This document shows positions 31,362 to 40,549 of a DNA stretch of 64,000 nucleotides, piece after piece. Source of the stretch: an uncultured Thiohalocapsa sp. (GTDB lineage: Bacteria; Pseudomonadota; Gammaproteobacteria; Chromatiales; Chromatiaceae); the NCBI RefSeq assembly GCF_913062725.1, contig NZ_CAJXWY010000009.1, positions 1 through 64,000 on the forward strand, given 5' to 3'. The notes under the pieces were generated by a model. The model was not told the origin of the DNA and did not search any database. It worked only from the letters and a program-made list of their open reading frames with translations. The position numbers and the translations under genes are program-made. Positions within the stretch are counted from its first letter, which is position 1. The number at the start of each line of letters is the position of its first letter.

Positions 31362-33974
31362 ATGTCCGCCACGAGCCCCATCGCCCAGCTGGACGATGTC
31401 CGCCTGGAGGACGCGTACGTGCCGGCGCCCGGCACCTGCGACGAGATGCGCGCCGCCGACGGTGGCCTGCGCCCACACTGGCAATATCTGATCGACACCC
31501 TGCGCCAGCTCGGGCGTGGCGGCATCGAGACGCGCTGGCGCGAAGCACACCGGCTGATCCGCGATAACGGCGTCACCTACAATCTGCACGGCGACCCCCG
31601 CAGCATGTCCCGCCCCTGGGAGCTGGACCCGCTGCCGCTGCTGCTGCGCGGCGAAGAATGGGCGGAGCTGGAGCGCGGTCTCATCCAGCGCGCGGAACTG
31701 CTGAACGCGGTGCTGCTCGACCTCTACGGCCCGCGGCGGCTCATCACCCAGGGCCTGCTGCCGCCGGAGCTGGTGGACGGCTACGCCGGCTATCTGCTGC
31801 CCTGCCATGGCATCAGCGTCGCCGGTGACCGTCCGTTGGTGTTCTACGGCGCGGACCTCACCCGCGACGCCGATGGCCACTGGCGCGTCATCGGCGACCG
31901 CACCCAGACCCCATCCGGCGCCGGCTATGCGCTGGAGAACCGGGTGGTGCTCTCACGCGTGATGCCGAGCTTGTTCCGCGACAGCCATGTGCACCGGCTC
32001 GCCGGCTTCTTCCGCGGCTTGCGCCGAACCATGAACCGGCTCGCCCCCGGCGACGCCACCCAGGCGCAGGTGGCCCTGATGACCCCGGGGCCGGCGAACG
32101 CCGCCTACTTCGAGCACGCCTACCTGGCCAACTACCTGGGCTACACCCTGGTGCAGGGGGCGGACTTGTCGGTGCGCGACGGTGCCCTGTGGCTGCGCAC
32201 CCTGGGGCGGCTGGAGCGCATCGACGCCGTGCTGCGGCGGGTGGACGACTGCTTCTGCGATCCGCTGGAGCTGCGCGAGGACAGCATGCTCGGCGTGCCG
32301 GGCATGGTGCAGGCGGTGCGCACCGGCAATCTGACCGTGGCCAATGCGCTGGGCAGCGGCGTGCTGGAGCACCCGGGGCTCATGGCCTTCCTGCCGGCGC
32401 TGTGCCGGCAGTTGCTGGGCGAGGATCTGCTGCTGCCCCATCTGCACACCTGGTGGTGCGGTTGCCCACAAGACCGCGCGTATGTGCTCGACAACCTGGA
32501 TGCGTTGGTGATCAAGCCCGCGGGCAGCCGCACGCTCGGCGCCGCCGCCAGCCCCCCGGGACCGCGGGTGCTGTTCCCCCGCAACCTCGACGCCGATGCC
32601 CGCGCCCGGCTGGTGGCGCAAATCCAGGCGCAGCCGCACCGGTTCGTGGCCCAGGAAGAGGTCAAGCCATCCACGGCGCCGGTGTACATGGACGGGCGCA
32701 TCGTGCCCCGGCCCTTCGTGCTGCGCAGCTTCTCGGTGGCCGAAGAGGACGGCTATGCGGTGATGCCCGGGGGCCTGAGTCGGGTCGCCCTGTCGGAGGA
32801 CACGCCCATGGTCTCGAGCCAGCTCGGCGGCCTGGGCAAAGACACCTGGGTGCTCGCCACCGAGCCCGAGCGCGAGGAGACGCTGCTGGGGATTCAAGAA
32901 AGCCAGAGTCCCGCGGTGGTGCGCGAGAGCGATGTCTCCTCGCGCATCGCCGATAACCTGTTCTGGATCGGCCGCTACGCCGAGCGCGCCGAGGGGCTGG
33001 TGCGCCTGCTGCGGGTGACCGCCATCAACCTGACGGCCCGCAGCAGCTTCGCCGCCGAAGATCAGGGCATCGGCTGTCTCGGGACGCTGCTGGAAGCCCT
33101 GAACGAGCAATGCCATGGCAATGTGCCGCTGCCCACCGATGCGGAGCCCGCCGCGCTGGCGGCGCCGACGCCGCAGCTATTGTCGCTCATCACCGACCTC
33201 GAGCGCGTCGGTGCCCTGCCGCAGACCCTGCAGGCCCTGGGCCTTGCGGCCTGGTCGGTGCGGGAGCGGCTCTCCAGCGACACCTGGCGCGTCATCAACG
33301 ACATCGAGCGTCACCTGCGCCGCCTCACCAGCCAGCCGCCGCAGACGCTCAACGCCGCACTGTATGTGCTGGACCCGCTGGTGACCGCTCTGGTGGCCTT
33401 CTCGGCGCTGACCCAAGAGAACATGACCCACAACGAGGGCTGGCACTTCCTGGAGGCCGGCCGGCGACTGGAGCGCGGCATGAATCTGGCCACCCTGCTG
33501 CGCTCGACGCTGGTGGCGATCATTCCGGCGCCGGAGGACGGCCTGGTGGTGGAGGCGGTGCTCGGTGTGACCGACAGTCTCATCACCTACCGGCGCCGCT
33601 ATCAGGCGGGCACCCGCGTCGGCGCCCTGCTGGACCTGGTGGTGCAGGACGAGGCCAACCCCCGCTCGCTGGCCTACCAGATTCTACGCCTGTCCCAGCT
33701 GCTGGAAGACATGCCCCGCGACCCGATGGGCCCCGCACGCTCCGCCGCCCAAAAGGGCGTGCTGCGGCTGCTGACCGAGCTGCGGCTCGCGGGCCTGGAT
33801 CAGCTGGCCCAGCCCGACGCCGACGGCCTGCGCCGCGGTGCGCTGGCGCAATTCCTCACCGATCAGGAGTTGGGCATGGCGGAGATCTCGGATGCGCTCA
33901 CGGCGCAGTACTTCCGCCACGAGGAGCATCCGCATCATATGATCGAGCACCGCCTGAGCGCGGTCCAGCGCTGA
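31362..33974 (+). CDS. Circularly permuted ATP-grasp protein fused to alpha-E domain
   Basis: An 870-residue fusion. Residues ~1-510 form a circularly permuted type-2 ATP-grasp domain (GVTYNLHGDPRSMSRPWELD, VMTPGPANAAYFEHAYLAN-type motifs, FVAQEEVKPSTAPV and RPFVLRSF). Residues ~530-860 form the helical alpha-E domain (SRIADNLFWIGRYAERAE onward). Families of this kind are predicted to be amide or peptide ligases in a conserved system with a transglutaminase-like protein, which is exactly the next gene, two bases after its stop. In many bacteria the two halves are separate genes, so this is a fused form. No product has been defined. Confidence 0.92.
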   Translation: MSATSPIAQLDDVRLEDAYVPAPGTCDEMRAADGGLRPHWQYLIDTLRQLGRGGIETRWREAHRLIRDNGVTYNLHGDPRSMSRPWELDPLPLLLRGEEWAELERGLIQRAELLNAVLLDLYGPRRLITQGLLPPELVDGYAGYLLPCHGISVAGDRPLVFYGADLTRDADGHWRVIGDRTQTPSGAGYALENRVVLSRVMPSLFRDSHVHRLAGFFRGLRRTMNRLAPGDATQAQVALMTPGPANAAYFEHAYLANYLGYTLVQGADLSVRDGALWLRTLGRLERIDAVLRRVDDCFCDPLELREDSMLGVPGMVQAVRTGNLTVANALGSGVLEHPGLMAFLPALCRQLLGEDLLLPHLHTWWCGCPQDRAYVLDNLDALVIKPAGSRTLGAAASPPGPRVLFPRNLDADARARLVAQIQAQPHRFVAQEEVKPSTAPVYMDGRIVPRPFVLRSFSVAEEDGYAVMPGGLSRVALSEDTPMVSSQLGGLGKDTWVLATEPEREETLLGIQESQSPAVVRESDVSSRIADNLFWIGRYAERAEGLVRLLRVTAINLTARSSFAAEDQGIGCLGTLLEALNEQCHGNVPLPTDAEPAALAAPTPQLLSLITDLERVGALPQTLQALGLAAWSVRERLSSDTWRVINDIERHLRRLTSQPPQTLNAALYVLDPLVTALVAFSALTQENMTHNEGWHFLEAGRRLERGMNLATLLRSTLVAIIPAPEDGLVVEAVLGVTDSLITYRRRYQAGTRVGALLDLVVQDEANPRSLAYQILRLSQLLEDMPRDPMGPARSAAQKGVLRLLTELRLAGLDQLAQPDADGLRRGALAQFLTDQELGMAEISDALTAQYFRHEEHPHHMIEHRLSAVQR

Positions 33975-33976
33975 GC

Positions 33977-34945
33977 ATGCGCTTTCGCGTCAGCCACACC
34001 ACGCACTACGGCTACGATAGCCCGGTGTCGCTTTGCCACAGCATTACGCACCTGAAGCCGCGGCAGATGCCCCACCAGCGCTGCCTGAAGAGCCATGTGC
34101 GGGTGACGCCCTGGCCGTCGGTGTCGCGCGAGCACACCGATCTGTTCGGCAACCGGGTGAATTACTTCTCCATCCAGCAGTCGCATGCGGCGCTGACGGT
34201 GAACGCCCTGAGCGAAGTGGAAGTCGTCGCGCCGCCGGCGCCGGATGCGCCCGCCTCACCACCCTGGGAGCAGGTGCGCGCGCGTCTGCAGGAGGTGCGC
34301 GCGCCCGACGCCCTGAACGCCCGCATGTTCACGCTCCCCTCCCCCGCCGTCCCGACCCGGTCCGAGGCGCTGGACTATGCGCTGATCTCCTTTACGCCGG
34401 GTCGTCCCGTGCTGGAGGCGGCCCGCGAGCTGATGGCCCGGATCTATGCCGAATTCGATTACGATCCCGCCGCCACCGGGGTGGCCACACCCCTCGCCGA
34501 GGTGCTGGCCCAACGCCGCGGCGTCTGTCAGGACTTCGCGCACGTGGGCATCGCCTGTCTGCGTGCGCTGGGGCTCGCCGCGCGCTACGTGAGCGGCTAC
34601 CTGGAGACCCTGCCGCCGCCGGGCCAGCCGAAGCTGCGGGGCGCCGACGCCTCCCATGCCTGGTACGCACTCTACCTGCCGCCGAGCGCCGTCGCCGGCT
34701 TCGGCAACGAGCCCCCCAACGCCATGACCAGCGCCGCCCCCGGCGACCCGGCCGGCGGCATGGCGGCCGAGCAGAGCGGCGTTTGGATCGACTACGATCC
34801 CACCAACGACTGCCTGCTCGGCGAGCAGCACATTACCACCGCCGTCGGCCGTGACTACGGCGACGTCACCCCCGTGCGCGGTGTTTTCTATGGCGGCGGC
34901 GAGCACCAGCTGAGGGTCGCCGTGGATGTGGACCGGTTGGACTGA
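33977..34945 (+). CDS. Transglutaminase-like protein
   Basis: A 322-residue protein of the bacterial transglutaminase-like family. An N-terminal beta domain (HTTHYGYDSPVSLCHSITHL) precedes the papain-like core with Cys in RRGVCQDFAHVGIACLRALG, His in DASHAWYALYLP and Asp in IDYDPTND. It probably cleaves or forms amide bonds, acting on the product of the ATP-grasp/alpha-E protein. The two genes are separated by 2 bp and clearly form an operon. The start at 33977 matches the family N-terminus. Confidence 0.9.
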   Translation: MRFRVSHTTHYGYDSPVSLCHSITHLKPRQMPHQRCLKSHVRVTPWPSVSREHTDLFGNRVNYFSIQQSHAALTVNALSEVEVVAPPAPDAPASPPWEQVRARLQEVRAPDALNARMFTLPSPAVPTRSEALDYALISFTPGRPVLEAARELMARIYAEFDYDPAATGVATPLAEVLAQRRGVCQDFAHVGIACLRALGLAARYVSGYLETLPPPGQPKLRGADASHAWYALYLPPSAVAGFGNEPPNAMTSAAPGDPAGGMAAEQSGVWIDYDPTNDCLLGEQHITTAVGRDYGDVTPVRGVFYGGGEHQLRVAVDVDRLD

Positions 34946-35076
34946 CGCCTGCGCGCTCGATCGCCGGACATCGCCGGCCAGCACGCGCTGGTCAGATTTC
35001 GCTGTGGGACGTCAGCGGCGGGAGACGCCGGCGGCGGCTGGCACACGGGGCGGCGAGGCGCCGCCCCACCGGCGGA

Positions 35077-35727
35077 TTACAGTGCCTTTTTGCAGAAGTA
35101 CCAGTCGCTGCACTCGTAGCCCTCATTGACGCGGGCTTCGGCCTGCTCAGCCGTCGCCGGCGGCGGCACGATCACCTTGTCGCCGGGCTGCCAGCCCTCG
35201 GGGGTGGCAACGCCATTGGCGTCGGAGGTCTGCAGTGCGTTGACCAGCCGCACGAACTCATCGATGGAGCGGCCGTTGGTCATGGGGTAGTAGACCATCG
35301 CCCGCAAAATCCCCTCGGGGTCGATGATGAACGTGGCCCGCACCGCTGAGGTGTCGCTCGCGCCGGGCTGGATCATGCCATAGGCCTTGGCCACGTTCAT
35401 GGACAGGTCGGCGATGATCGGGAAGCTGATGTCGACGCCGAACTTCTCCTTGATGTTGCGCTCCCAGGCGATGTGCGAATAGTTGCTGTCGATGGAGAGG
35501 CCGAGCAGCTCGCAGTTCAGTGCCTGGAAGTCGGCGTGGCGCCTGGCGAAGGCGATGAACTCGGTGGTGCACACCGGCGTGAAGTCCGCCGGGTGGGAGA
35601 ACAGCACCAGCCATTTGCCGCGATAGTCCTCCAGGGTCTTGCGGCCGTGGGTGGTGGGGGCGTCAAAGGCCGGTGCCGGCTCATTCAAGCGCGGCATGGC
35701 GGGGGCGGATGGGGTGGTCTGATCCAT
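35077..35727 (-). CDS. Peroxiredoxin (Prx6/1-Cys-like)
   Basis: A cytoplasmic thiol peroxidase of 216 residues that reduces peroxides. The thioredoxin fold carries the peroxidatic cysteine in FSHPADFTPVCTTE (~residues 44-57), a conserved Arg in VRATFIID and a long C-terminal arm (GWQPGDKVIVPPP), as in Prx6-type enzymes. Two further Cys lie near the C-terminus (YECSDWYFCKKAL), one of which might act as resolving cysteine. GGAG lies upstream of the ATG. An AT-rich promoter region with an inverted repeat lies ~110-145 bp upstream. Confidence 0.93.
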   Translation of the reverse strand: MDQTTPSAPAMPRLNEPAPAFDAPTTHGRKTLEDYRGKWLVLFSHPADFTPVCTTEFIAFARRHADFQALNCELLGLSIDSNYSHIAWERNIKEKFGVDISFPIIADLSMNVAKAYGMIQPGASDTSAVRATFIIDPEGILRAMVYYPMTNGRSIDEFVRLVNALQTSDANGVATPEGWQPGDKVIVPPPATAEQAEARVNEGYECSDWYFCKKAL

Positions 35728-35840
35728 TGGCTCGTCTCCGGGTACGTAAGGTTTGTGTTGCGCCCGTCATCGGCGGGTTGAGCAACACGGTAAGCCCCCT
35801 GAGCTCGCCAGGAAAATTGTTTGTCGTGATGAGCTTGATC

Positions 35841-35871
35841 GATATGGTCAATTGATATAACTCAATCAATT
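35841..35871 (-). promoter_or_regulatory. Candidate promoter/operator of the peroxiredoxin gene
   Basis: This is an unusually AT-rich island in GC-rich DNA. On the minus strand it reads TTGATT (35869-35864), a 17-bp spacer, then CATATC (35846-35841), a plausible sigma-70 pair. A perfect inverted repeat AATTGA-N10-TCAATT (35850-35855 and 35866-35871) overlaps it, fitting a repressor or activator site. An OxyR-type control is possible but the match is loose. Confidence 0.4.
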
Positions 35872-35947
35872 GCTAAGACCAATCAAAAGGCTCGGGTATC
35901 GATGCAGCGCTCCCTTGCCCTGGCAAGTCGGTCGAGCACTCAGCGTC

Positions 35948-36712
35948 TCATTGCGCCGGCTGCTCCAGGCCCTTACACACCTCGCCAAAGCGCCCGTTGA
36001 CTATCGGCTGCAAGGGCGAGGCCCCCAGGGTCAGGTCGAAGGTATAGCAACGCCCATCGGGCACGGTTGCGGGGATGTCGAGGGCGAGCGTGAATGGCGT
36101 GGTGCCCGGCGGCAAGCGCAGTTTGCCGGGCTCTCGCAGGGTCGCCTCAGCGCGGGCATCGAAGGCGGGATCATAGACACTGAGGTTGACCCAATAGCTG
36201 ATCGTCTCCGCCGCTGCCTTGCTCGACACCACCTGCCCGGACAGCGATACCGTGCCGCCAGCGGACGGCAGGGTCACCGGGGTCAGCCGCAGCGCGCGAA
36301 GGTGGATCGGCTTCGTCGACAGGGCGATCGGGCTCAGGACCTGATGCTCATCCTCGAACAGCGACAACTCGGTCTTCAACGCCTCGTCACGGGTGTCGTC
36401 GTAGTACTCGGCGTCGTAGCTGCTGGTCGCCCCAAACGGACCGAAGGTCTGCAGGCTATAGGTGCCCGTCTCGAGTGCCGTGAAGCGTGCTTCGCCGCCG
36501 TCATCCGCGATGGCTCGACCGAGGACGCGCCAGCGGGCCTGGTCGGGGAGCCAGTGCGAGAGGACCAACTCGGCGTTGGCTAACGGTTGCTCGGTGGCGG
36601 CGTCGGTGACCGTCGCCGAGAGACTTGCGGCTTGTGTCAGCGCGCTGGTGAGGCTGAGCGCGCCGGCGAGGAGGACACCGGCGGGCCGCTGAAGGGGCGT
36701 CGGGTTGAACAT
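35948..36712 (-). CDS. Secreted carboxypeptidase-regulatory-like domain protein
   Basis: A 254-residue exported protein. A signal peptide (LLAGALSLTSALTQA) is followed by a carboxypeptidase-regulatory-like beta domain (LSATVTDAATEQPLANAELVLS ... GTYSLQTFG, ~30-115). The C-terminal ~120-residue module (ALRLTPVTLPSAGGTVSLSG ... YWVNLSVYD ... LQPIVNGRFGEVCKG) closely parallels the C-terminus of the S8 protease immediately upstream, so the two are paralogous in that part. AGGAGA lies ~10 bases before the ATG. It is co-directional with the protease, 40 bp downstream, and probably in the same transcript. No catalytic motif was seen. Confidence 0.8.
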   Translation of the reverse strand: MFNPTPLQRPAGVLLAGALSLTSALTQAASLSATVTDAATEQPLANAELVLSHWLPDQARWRVLGRAIADDGGEARFTALETGTYSLQTFGPFGATSSYDAEYYDDTRDEALKTELSLFEDEHQVLSPIALSTKPIHLRALRLTPVTLPSAGGTVSLSGQVVSSKAAAETISYWVNLSVYDPAFDARAEATLREPGKLRLPPGTTPFTLALDIPATVPDGRCYTFDLTLGASPLQPIVNGRFGEVCKGLEQPAQ

Positions 36713-36752
36713 CGTGCTGTCTCTCTCCTGATCTGACCGACAAGCCACCGGC

Positions 36753-39581
36753 TCAGGGTTGGATGCGCGTCTCCAGGACGTGCCCCCGAGCGTCGAGACG
36801 CACGGCGCGCCGTTTAGCCACCGCATCGGGCGTCAGTGGGTCGATCGGTGGCGCATCGGCGCCTTTCCAGACTGTACCGAAGTCACCATTGACGAGCGGC
36901 TTCACGCGGCTGAGCCCGAGCGTCAGCTCGAGCCGGTACCAGCGCTCGTCAGGTGTCTGAGCCGGAATCGCGAGTGGGATACTGAAGGGGATGGAGCCAG
37001 TGCTCAGGCTGATCGCCCGTGGCCCGTGCAGGGTCAGCCTGGTGGCGGCCTGGAAGGTCTCGTCCCAAAGCTCGAGATTGACCCAATAGGTTGCCGGACC
37101 GCTGTAGCGGGTGGTGTTGACCAGGGTGCCCGACAGCGCCACGGTGCCACCCTCGGGGCCTAGCCAGTCGGTGCTCAGGCGTAGGTCTTGCAGGTAGAGC
37201 GGTCGCGGCGTCAAGGCGATGGGCGCGAGGGCGATCTGCTCGCCCGGGGCCAGGGTGATCTGGGTTTTCTGCTGCCAATCGCGGGTATCGCCGTAGTACT
37301 CGCTGAGATACTGGTCGGTAGTCGTGTCGAGATGCAGATAGTAGGTACCGGCCGCGAGCGCGGGGACATCGAAGGCGCCGTCGGCGTCGACCAGCAGTTG
37401 CCCGACCTGTCGCCACCAGGCGTTGTCGTCGTTCCAACGGTAGAGGGCGACGGTGGCATCTGCGAGCGGCAGACCGGTTGCTTCGTCGGTGATGACCCCG
37501 GTGATCCGAGCGCTGGCGATGCCGAAGCTTGCGGTGACGGACTGCTCCCGGACCACCCCGCTCAAGGTGCAGCGCAGATCGCCGCCGCCGCAGTCACCAC
37601 CCCAGGTGTCGAAGCTGTAGCCGTCATTGGCGGTGGCCGTACAGATGCTGTCGCCGCCATGGTCCACCGGATTGGGTGTGCAGTTGACGCGACCGGCCCC
37701 GACGGGATCGGTCGCGGTCACGATGCTGTAGCGGTTGAGGCTGAAGCTGGCGCTGACGGTGCAGGCGCCGGTGATGGGGCCCGTGGTATAGGTGGTGCCA
37801 GAGAGACTGCCGCCGCAGCCGGTGACGCTGGCGCCATAGCCGGTGTCGGGCGTGACCGTGAAGCTGGTGCTGTTGCCGTGGGCCACGCTGCGCGAGCGCG
37901 GGCTGATGCCGCCGTTGGCCCCCGCCGTGGCGGTGACGGTGTAGCTTGCGGTCGTAAAGTTCGCCGTCACGTCTTTGGCGGCGGTGACCGCTCGCAGCAC
38001 ACAACTGCGCTGGCTACCGCTGCAATCCCCGCTCCAGTTGGCAAAGCTGAAACCGCCGTTCGCCGTCGCCGTGCAAGTGCTGTCAGCGCCCGCCTCCACC
38101 GGGTTCGGCGTACAGGCGACGCGGCCTGCACCACTCGGGCTGACCGATGCCGCGATGCGGTAACCCGGGCTGCGGCCACCCAGCGCGGCCTGCACGTTGA
38201 GTCGCCCGCCCGTCAGCACACGGCCTGAAAACGCATCGAGGGGGTCGACGGTCTGCAGCAAGGTTGCCTTGACGTCGGCGACGCTGAGATTGGGCTGATG
38301 CCCCCACAGCAAGGCGGCGGCGCCCGCCACATGCGGTGTGGCCATGGAGGTTCCGCTCTTGGTCGAGTAGCCACCGCCGGGGACGGTGCTGTAGATGGCA
38401 CTGCCCGGCGCAGCGAGATCAACGGAGGTGGCGCCATAGTTGGAAAACCAGGAGCTGTTGTCGTTGCGGTCTGAGCTTGCGACGCTGATGACATTGGCAG
38501 CCCCATACGACGATGGATAGTGGGGGTTGATATCGTTGTCCAGAGCGTCGTTGCCGGCCGCGGCGACGAACAGCATACCGGCGGCATTCGAGGCGGCGAT
38601 CGCGTCGGCCAGGCTTTGGCTGTAGCCGCCGCCGCCCCAGCTGTTGCTGGTGATCCTGATGTTGACGCCGTAGTTGCTTTTCATGTCCGTGGCGTAGGCC
38701 AGGGCTTCGATGGCGTCTGACGTGAAGCCGCTGCCGCTCGCCCCCAGAAACTTGAGCGCCATGAGCTTCACATCCCAGGCAACGCCGACGACCCCCCGGC
38801 CATTGTTACCCACCGCACCGATGGTGCCGGCGCAGTGCGTGCCGTGGGAATGGTCGTCCATCGGATCGCCGGATCCGGTGATGGCATTGATGCCATGGAC
38901 GTCATCGACGTAGCCGTTGCCGTCGTCATCGATGCCATTACCGGCGATCTCGCCGGGGTTGACCCACATGTTGGCGGCCAAATCCGGATGGTTGTAGTCG
39001 ATACCGGTGTCGATCACGCCGACGACGAGGCTGCCATCGCCCGTCGCCTGGTCCCAGGCCGCCACGGCGCTGATGTCGGCCCCGGCGGTGCCGCCCGATT
39101 GCCCGATATTCTCAAGGCCCCAGAGGCTGCCGAAATGGGTGTCGTCCGGGCGACCGTTGGCGTACACCACATAGTCCGGCTCGGCGTGCGCCACCTCCGG
39201 CAGGGCCGCGACCTGCTCGACCAGGTTGGGAATGTCGGTCGTGGCTGCACGGACCGACACGATGTTGGTATCGAAGTAGCGTGCTCGCACCGACAGGGTG
39301 GCGGGGATCGCCCGGGCCCGCGAGAGCACGTCTGCACCACGCGTGGTGGTGACCGAAGGCTTGAATTTCACCAGGATGCGGTCTTGGGCGAAGACGGGGG
39401 CGGCGGCCGGATCAGCCTTGGAGACGCCCACGGCGGCGCTCGAGGCCATCGGGACAGTGGCGAAGACCCAGCAGACCAGCAGTAGCCATGGGGGCAAGCA
39501 CCGCCGGCGGCGCTGATGCCGGTGGGCCGGCTGTGGGGTTGTCGCCTGATGACGCCCGGTGACTGCGCAATGGTCGCTCAT
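36753..39581 (-). CDS. Secreted subtilisin-like S8 serine protease
   Basis: An extracellular protease of 942 residues. A long basic N-terminus and hydrophobic core form the signal peptide; an inhibitor-like propeptide (DRILVKFKPSV ... VSVRAAT) precedes the S8 domain with Asp ~190 (VGVIDTGIDYNHPDL), His ~243 (HSHGTHCAGTIG), Asn (AAAGNDALD) and Ser ~411 (KSGTSMATPHVAG). Then come Cys-containing beta repeats of ~75 residues (VACTPNPVEAG / VNCTPNPVDHG), a carboxypeptidase-regulatory-like domain, and a C-terminal module shared with the downstream neighbour. No sorting-tag motif was recognised. It probably degrades external protein or processes surface proteins. Confidence 0.92.
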   Translation of the reverse strand: MSDHCAVTGRHQATTPQPAHRHQRRRRCLPPWLLLVCWVFATVPMASSAAVGVSKADPAAAPVFAQDRILVKFKPSVTTTRGADVLSRARAIPATLSVRARYFDTNIVSVRAATTDIPNLVEQVAALPEVAHAEPDYVVYANGRPDDTHFGSLWGLENIGQSGGTAGADISAVAAWDQATGDGSLVVGVIDTGIDYNHPDLAANMWVNPGEIAGNGIDDDGNGYVDDVHGINAITGSGDPMDDHSHGTHCAGTIGAVGNNGRGVVGVAWDVKLMALKFLGASGSGFTSDAIEALAYATDMKSNYGVNIRITSNSWGGGGYSQSLADAIAASNAAGMLFVAAAGNDALDNDINPHYPSSYGAANVISVASSDRNDNSSWFSNYGATSVDLAAPGSAIYSTVPGGGYSTKSGTSMATPHVAGAAALLWGHQPNLSVADVKATLLQTVDPLDAFSGRVLTGGRLNVQAALGGRSPGYRIAASVSPSGAGRVACTPNPVEAGADSTCTATANGGFSFANWSGDCSGSQRSCVLRAVTAAKDVTANFTTASYTVTATAGANGGISPRSRSVAHGNSTSFTVTPDTGYGASVTGCGGSLSGTTYTTGPITGACTVSASFSLNRYSIVTATDPVGAGRVNCTPNPVDHGGDSICTATANDGYSFDTWGGDCGGGDLRCTLSGVVREQSVTASFGIASARITGVITDEATGLPLADATVALYRWNDDNAWWRQVGQLLVDADGAFDVPALAAGTYYLHLDTTTDQYLSEYYGDTRDWQQKTQITLAPGEQIALAPIALTPRPLYLQDLRLSTDWLGPEGGTVALSGTLVNTTRYSGPATYWVNLELWDETFQAATRLTLHGPRAISLSTGSIPFSIPLAIPAQTPDERWYRLELTLGLSRVKPLVNGDFGTVWKGADAPPIDPLTPDAVAKRRAVRLDARGHVLETRIQP

Positions 39582-39666
39582 GGTGTTGTCTCATGCCCGG
39601 GGTAGCAACTGATTGCCCGAAATCGTCTACGTCTGCGCCGGCGCAGGCCCCCGGTGAATCCCTCCC

Positions 39667-39701
39667 AAAAAAAAAGGGCCTGCGAGCTCGCTCGCAGGCC
39701 C
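39667..39701 (-). terminator. Rho-independent terminator of tRNA-fMet
   Basis: On the minus strand a perfect 11-bp stem (GGGCCTGCGAG / CTCGCAGGCCC) with loop CGAG is followed by nine T. It starts 10 bp past the CCA end of the tRNA gene. This is the clearest intrinsic terminator in the window. Confidence 0.95.
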
Positions 39702-39711
39702 CTGTGGCGTT

Positions 39712-39788
<77 letters not shown>

Positions 39789-39954
39789 ACTGAGCCGCCT
39801 ATGGTAGCGCTGCCGGCATCTTCTGGCAAGGGTTTGTGACAGATTCCCGTCGGCCTCTCTGTTTTTAGCTTAGCAGGGCGGCGGCTGACTGCTGGTGCGG
39901 CCCACGCTGTGGAGGCGGGGCCGAGCCGGCCTGGAAGCCGGCCCCGCTGCGGGC

Positions 39955-40431
39955 TCAGTCGTGGCGGGAGAAGTCCTGGGGATAGGGATTGGTGTGGTTG
40001 CGACGGATATGGATATAGCCATGCTCGGAGGCGGCATGACAGGCGTTGCAACCGATGATGACCTCGTTGTAGGCGGCATCGATGGCCTCGCGCCCGCCCT
40101 TGTCGATGGCGGCCTCCAGCTGCTCGAAGGCGGGCATGAGGGTCTTGTTCAGGTTCTCGGCGATGGGGATGCCCTCGTAGTCCTGGATCTCGCTGACGGC
40201 GTCGATGACCTCCTCCAGCTCGTGGGCATAGAAGTCCTCCAGCGCCGTGTTGGCGGCATCGACGGACAGGCCGAGCTTGTGCGCGTAGTACTGCATGTTG
40301 TGCATCAGCATGATGAGGGGCATGCCGGCGAAGGGCGAGTACTCGTGTCCGGCCTCGTCACTGGCGGTCGCGGGTAGCGCCAGCGCGAGGGCGGCGAGAA
40401 GCGACAATGTGATTGCGAATTGCTTGTGCAT
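39955..40431 (-). CDS. Periplasmic c-type cytochrome (c'/c556-like)
   Basis: A 158-residue exported monohaem protein. A signal peptide (MHKQFAITLSLLAALALALPATA) leads to a helical body, and the single haem motif CNACH is near the C-terminus (~residue 133), the arrangement of cytochromes c' and c556. Methionines in the first helix (MPLIMLMHNM) could include an axial ligand. It is ~120 bp downstream of the di-haem lipoprotein on the same strand, so electron transfer between them is plausible but not shown. Confidence 0.82.
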   Translation of the reverse strand: MHKQFAITLSLLAALALALPATASDEAGHEYSPFAGMPLIMLMHNMQYYAHKLGLSVDAANTALEDFYAHELEEVIDAVSEIQDYEGIPIAENLNKTLMPAFEQLEAAIDKGGREAIDAAYNEVIIGCNACHAASEHGYIHIRRNHTNPYPQDFSRHD

Positions 40432-40549
40432 GAGGGCTCCTGTTGCGGTTGCTCGAGACGGGCTCGACGGTGACCGGGTGCGCGTCGGCCAAGCGCCGGC
40501 TGGCCGTAGCTGCCTTGCGCGCGCCGACGTGCGCCGTCTGGGGGGTGGG

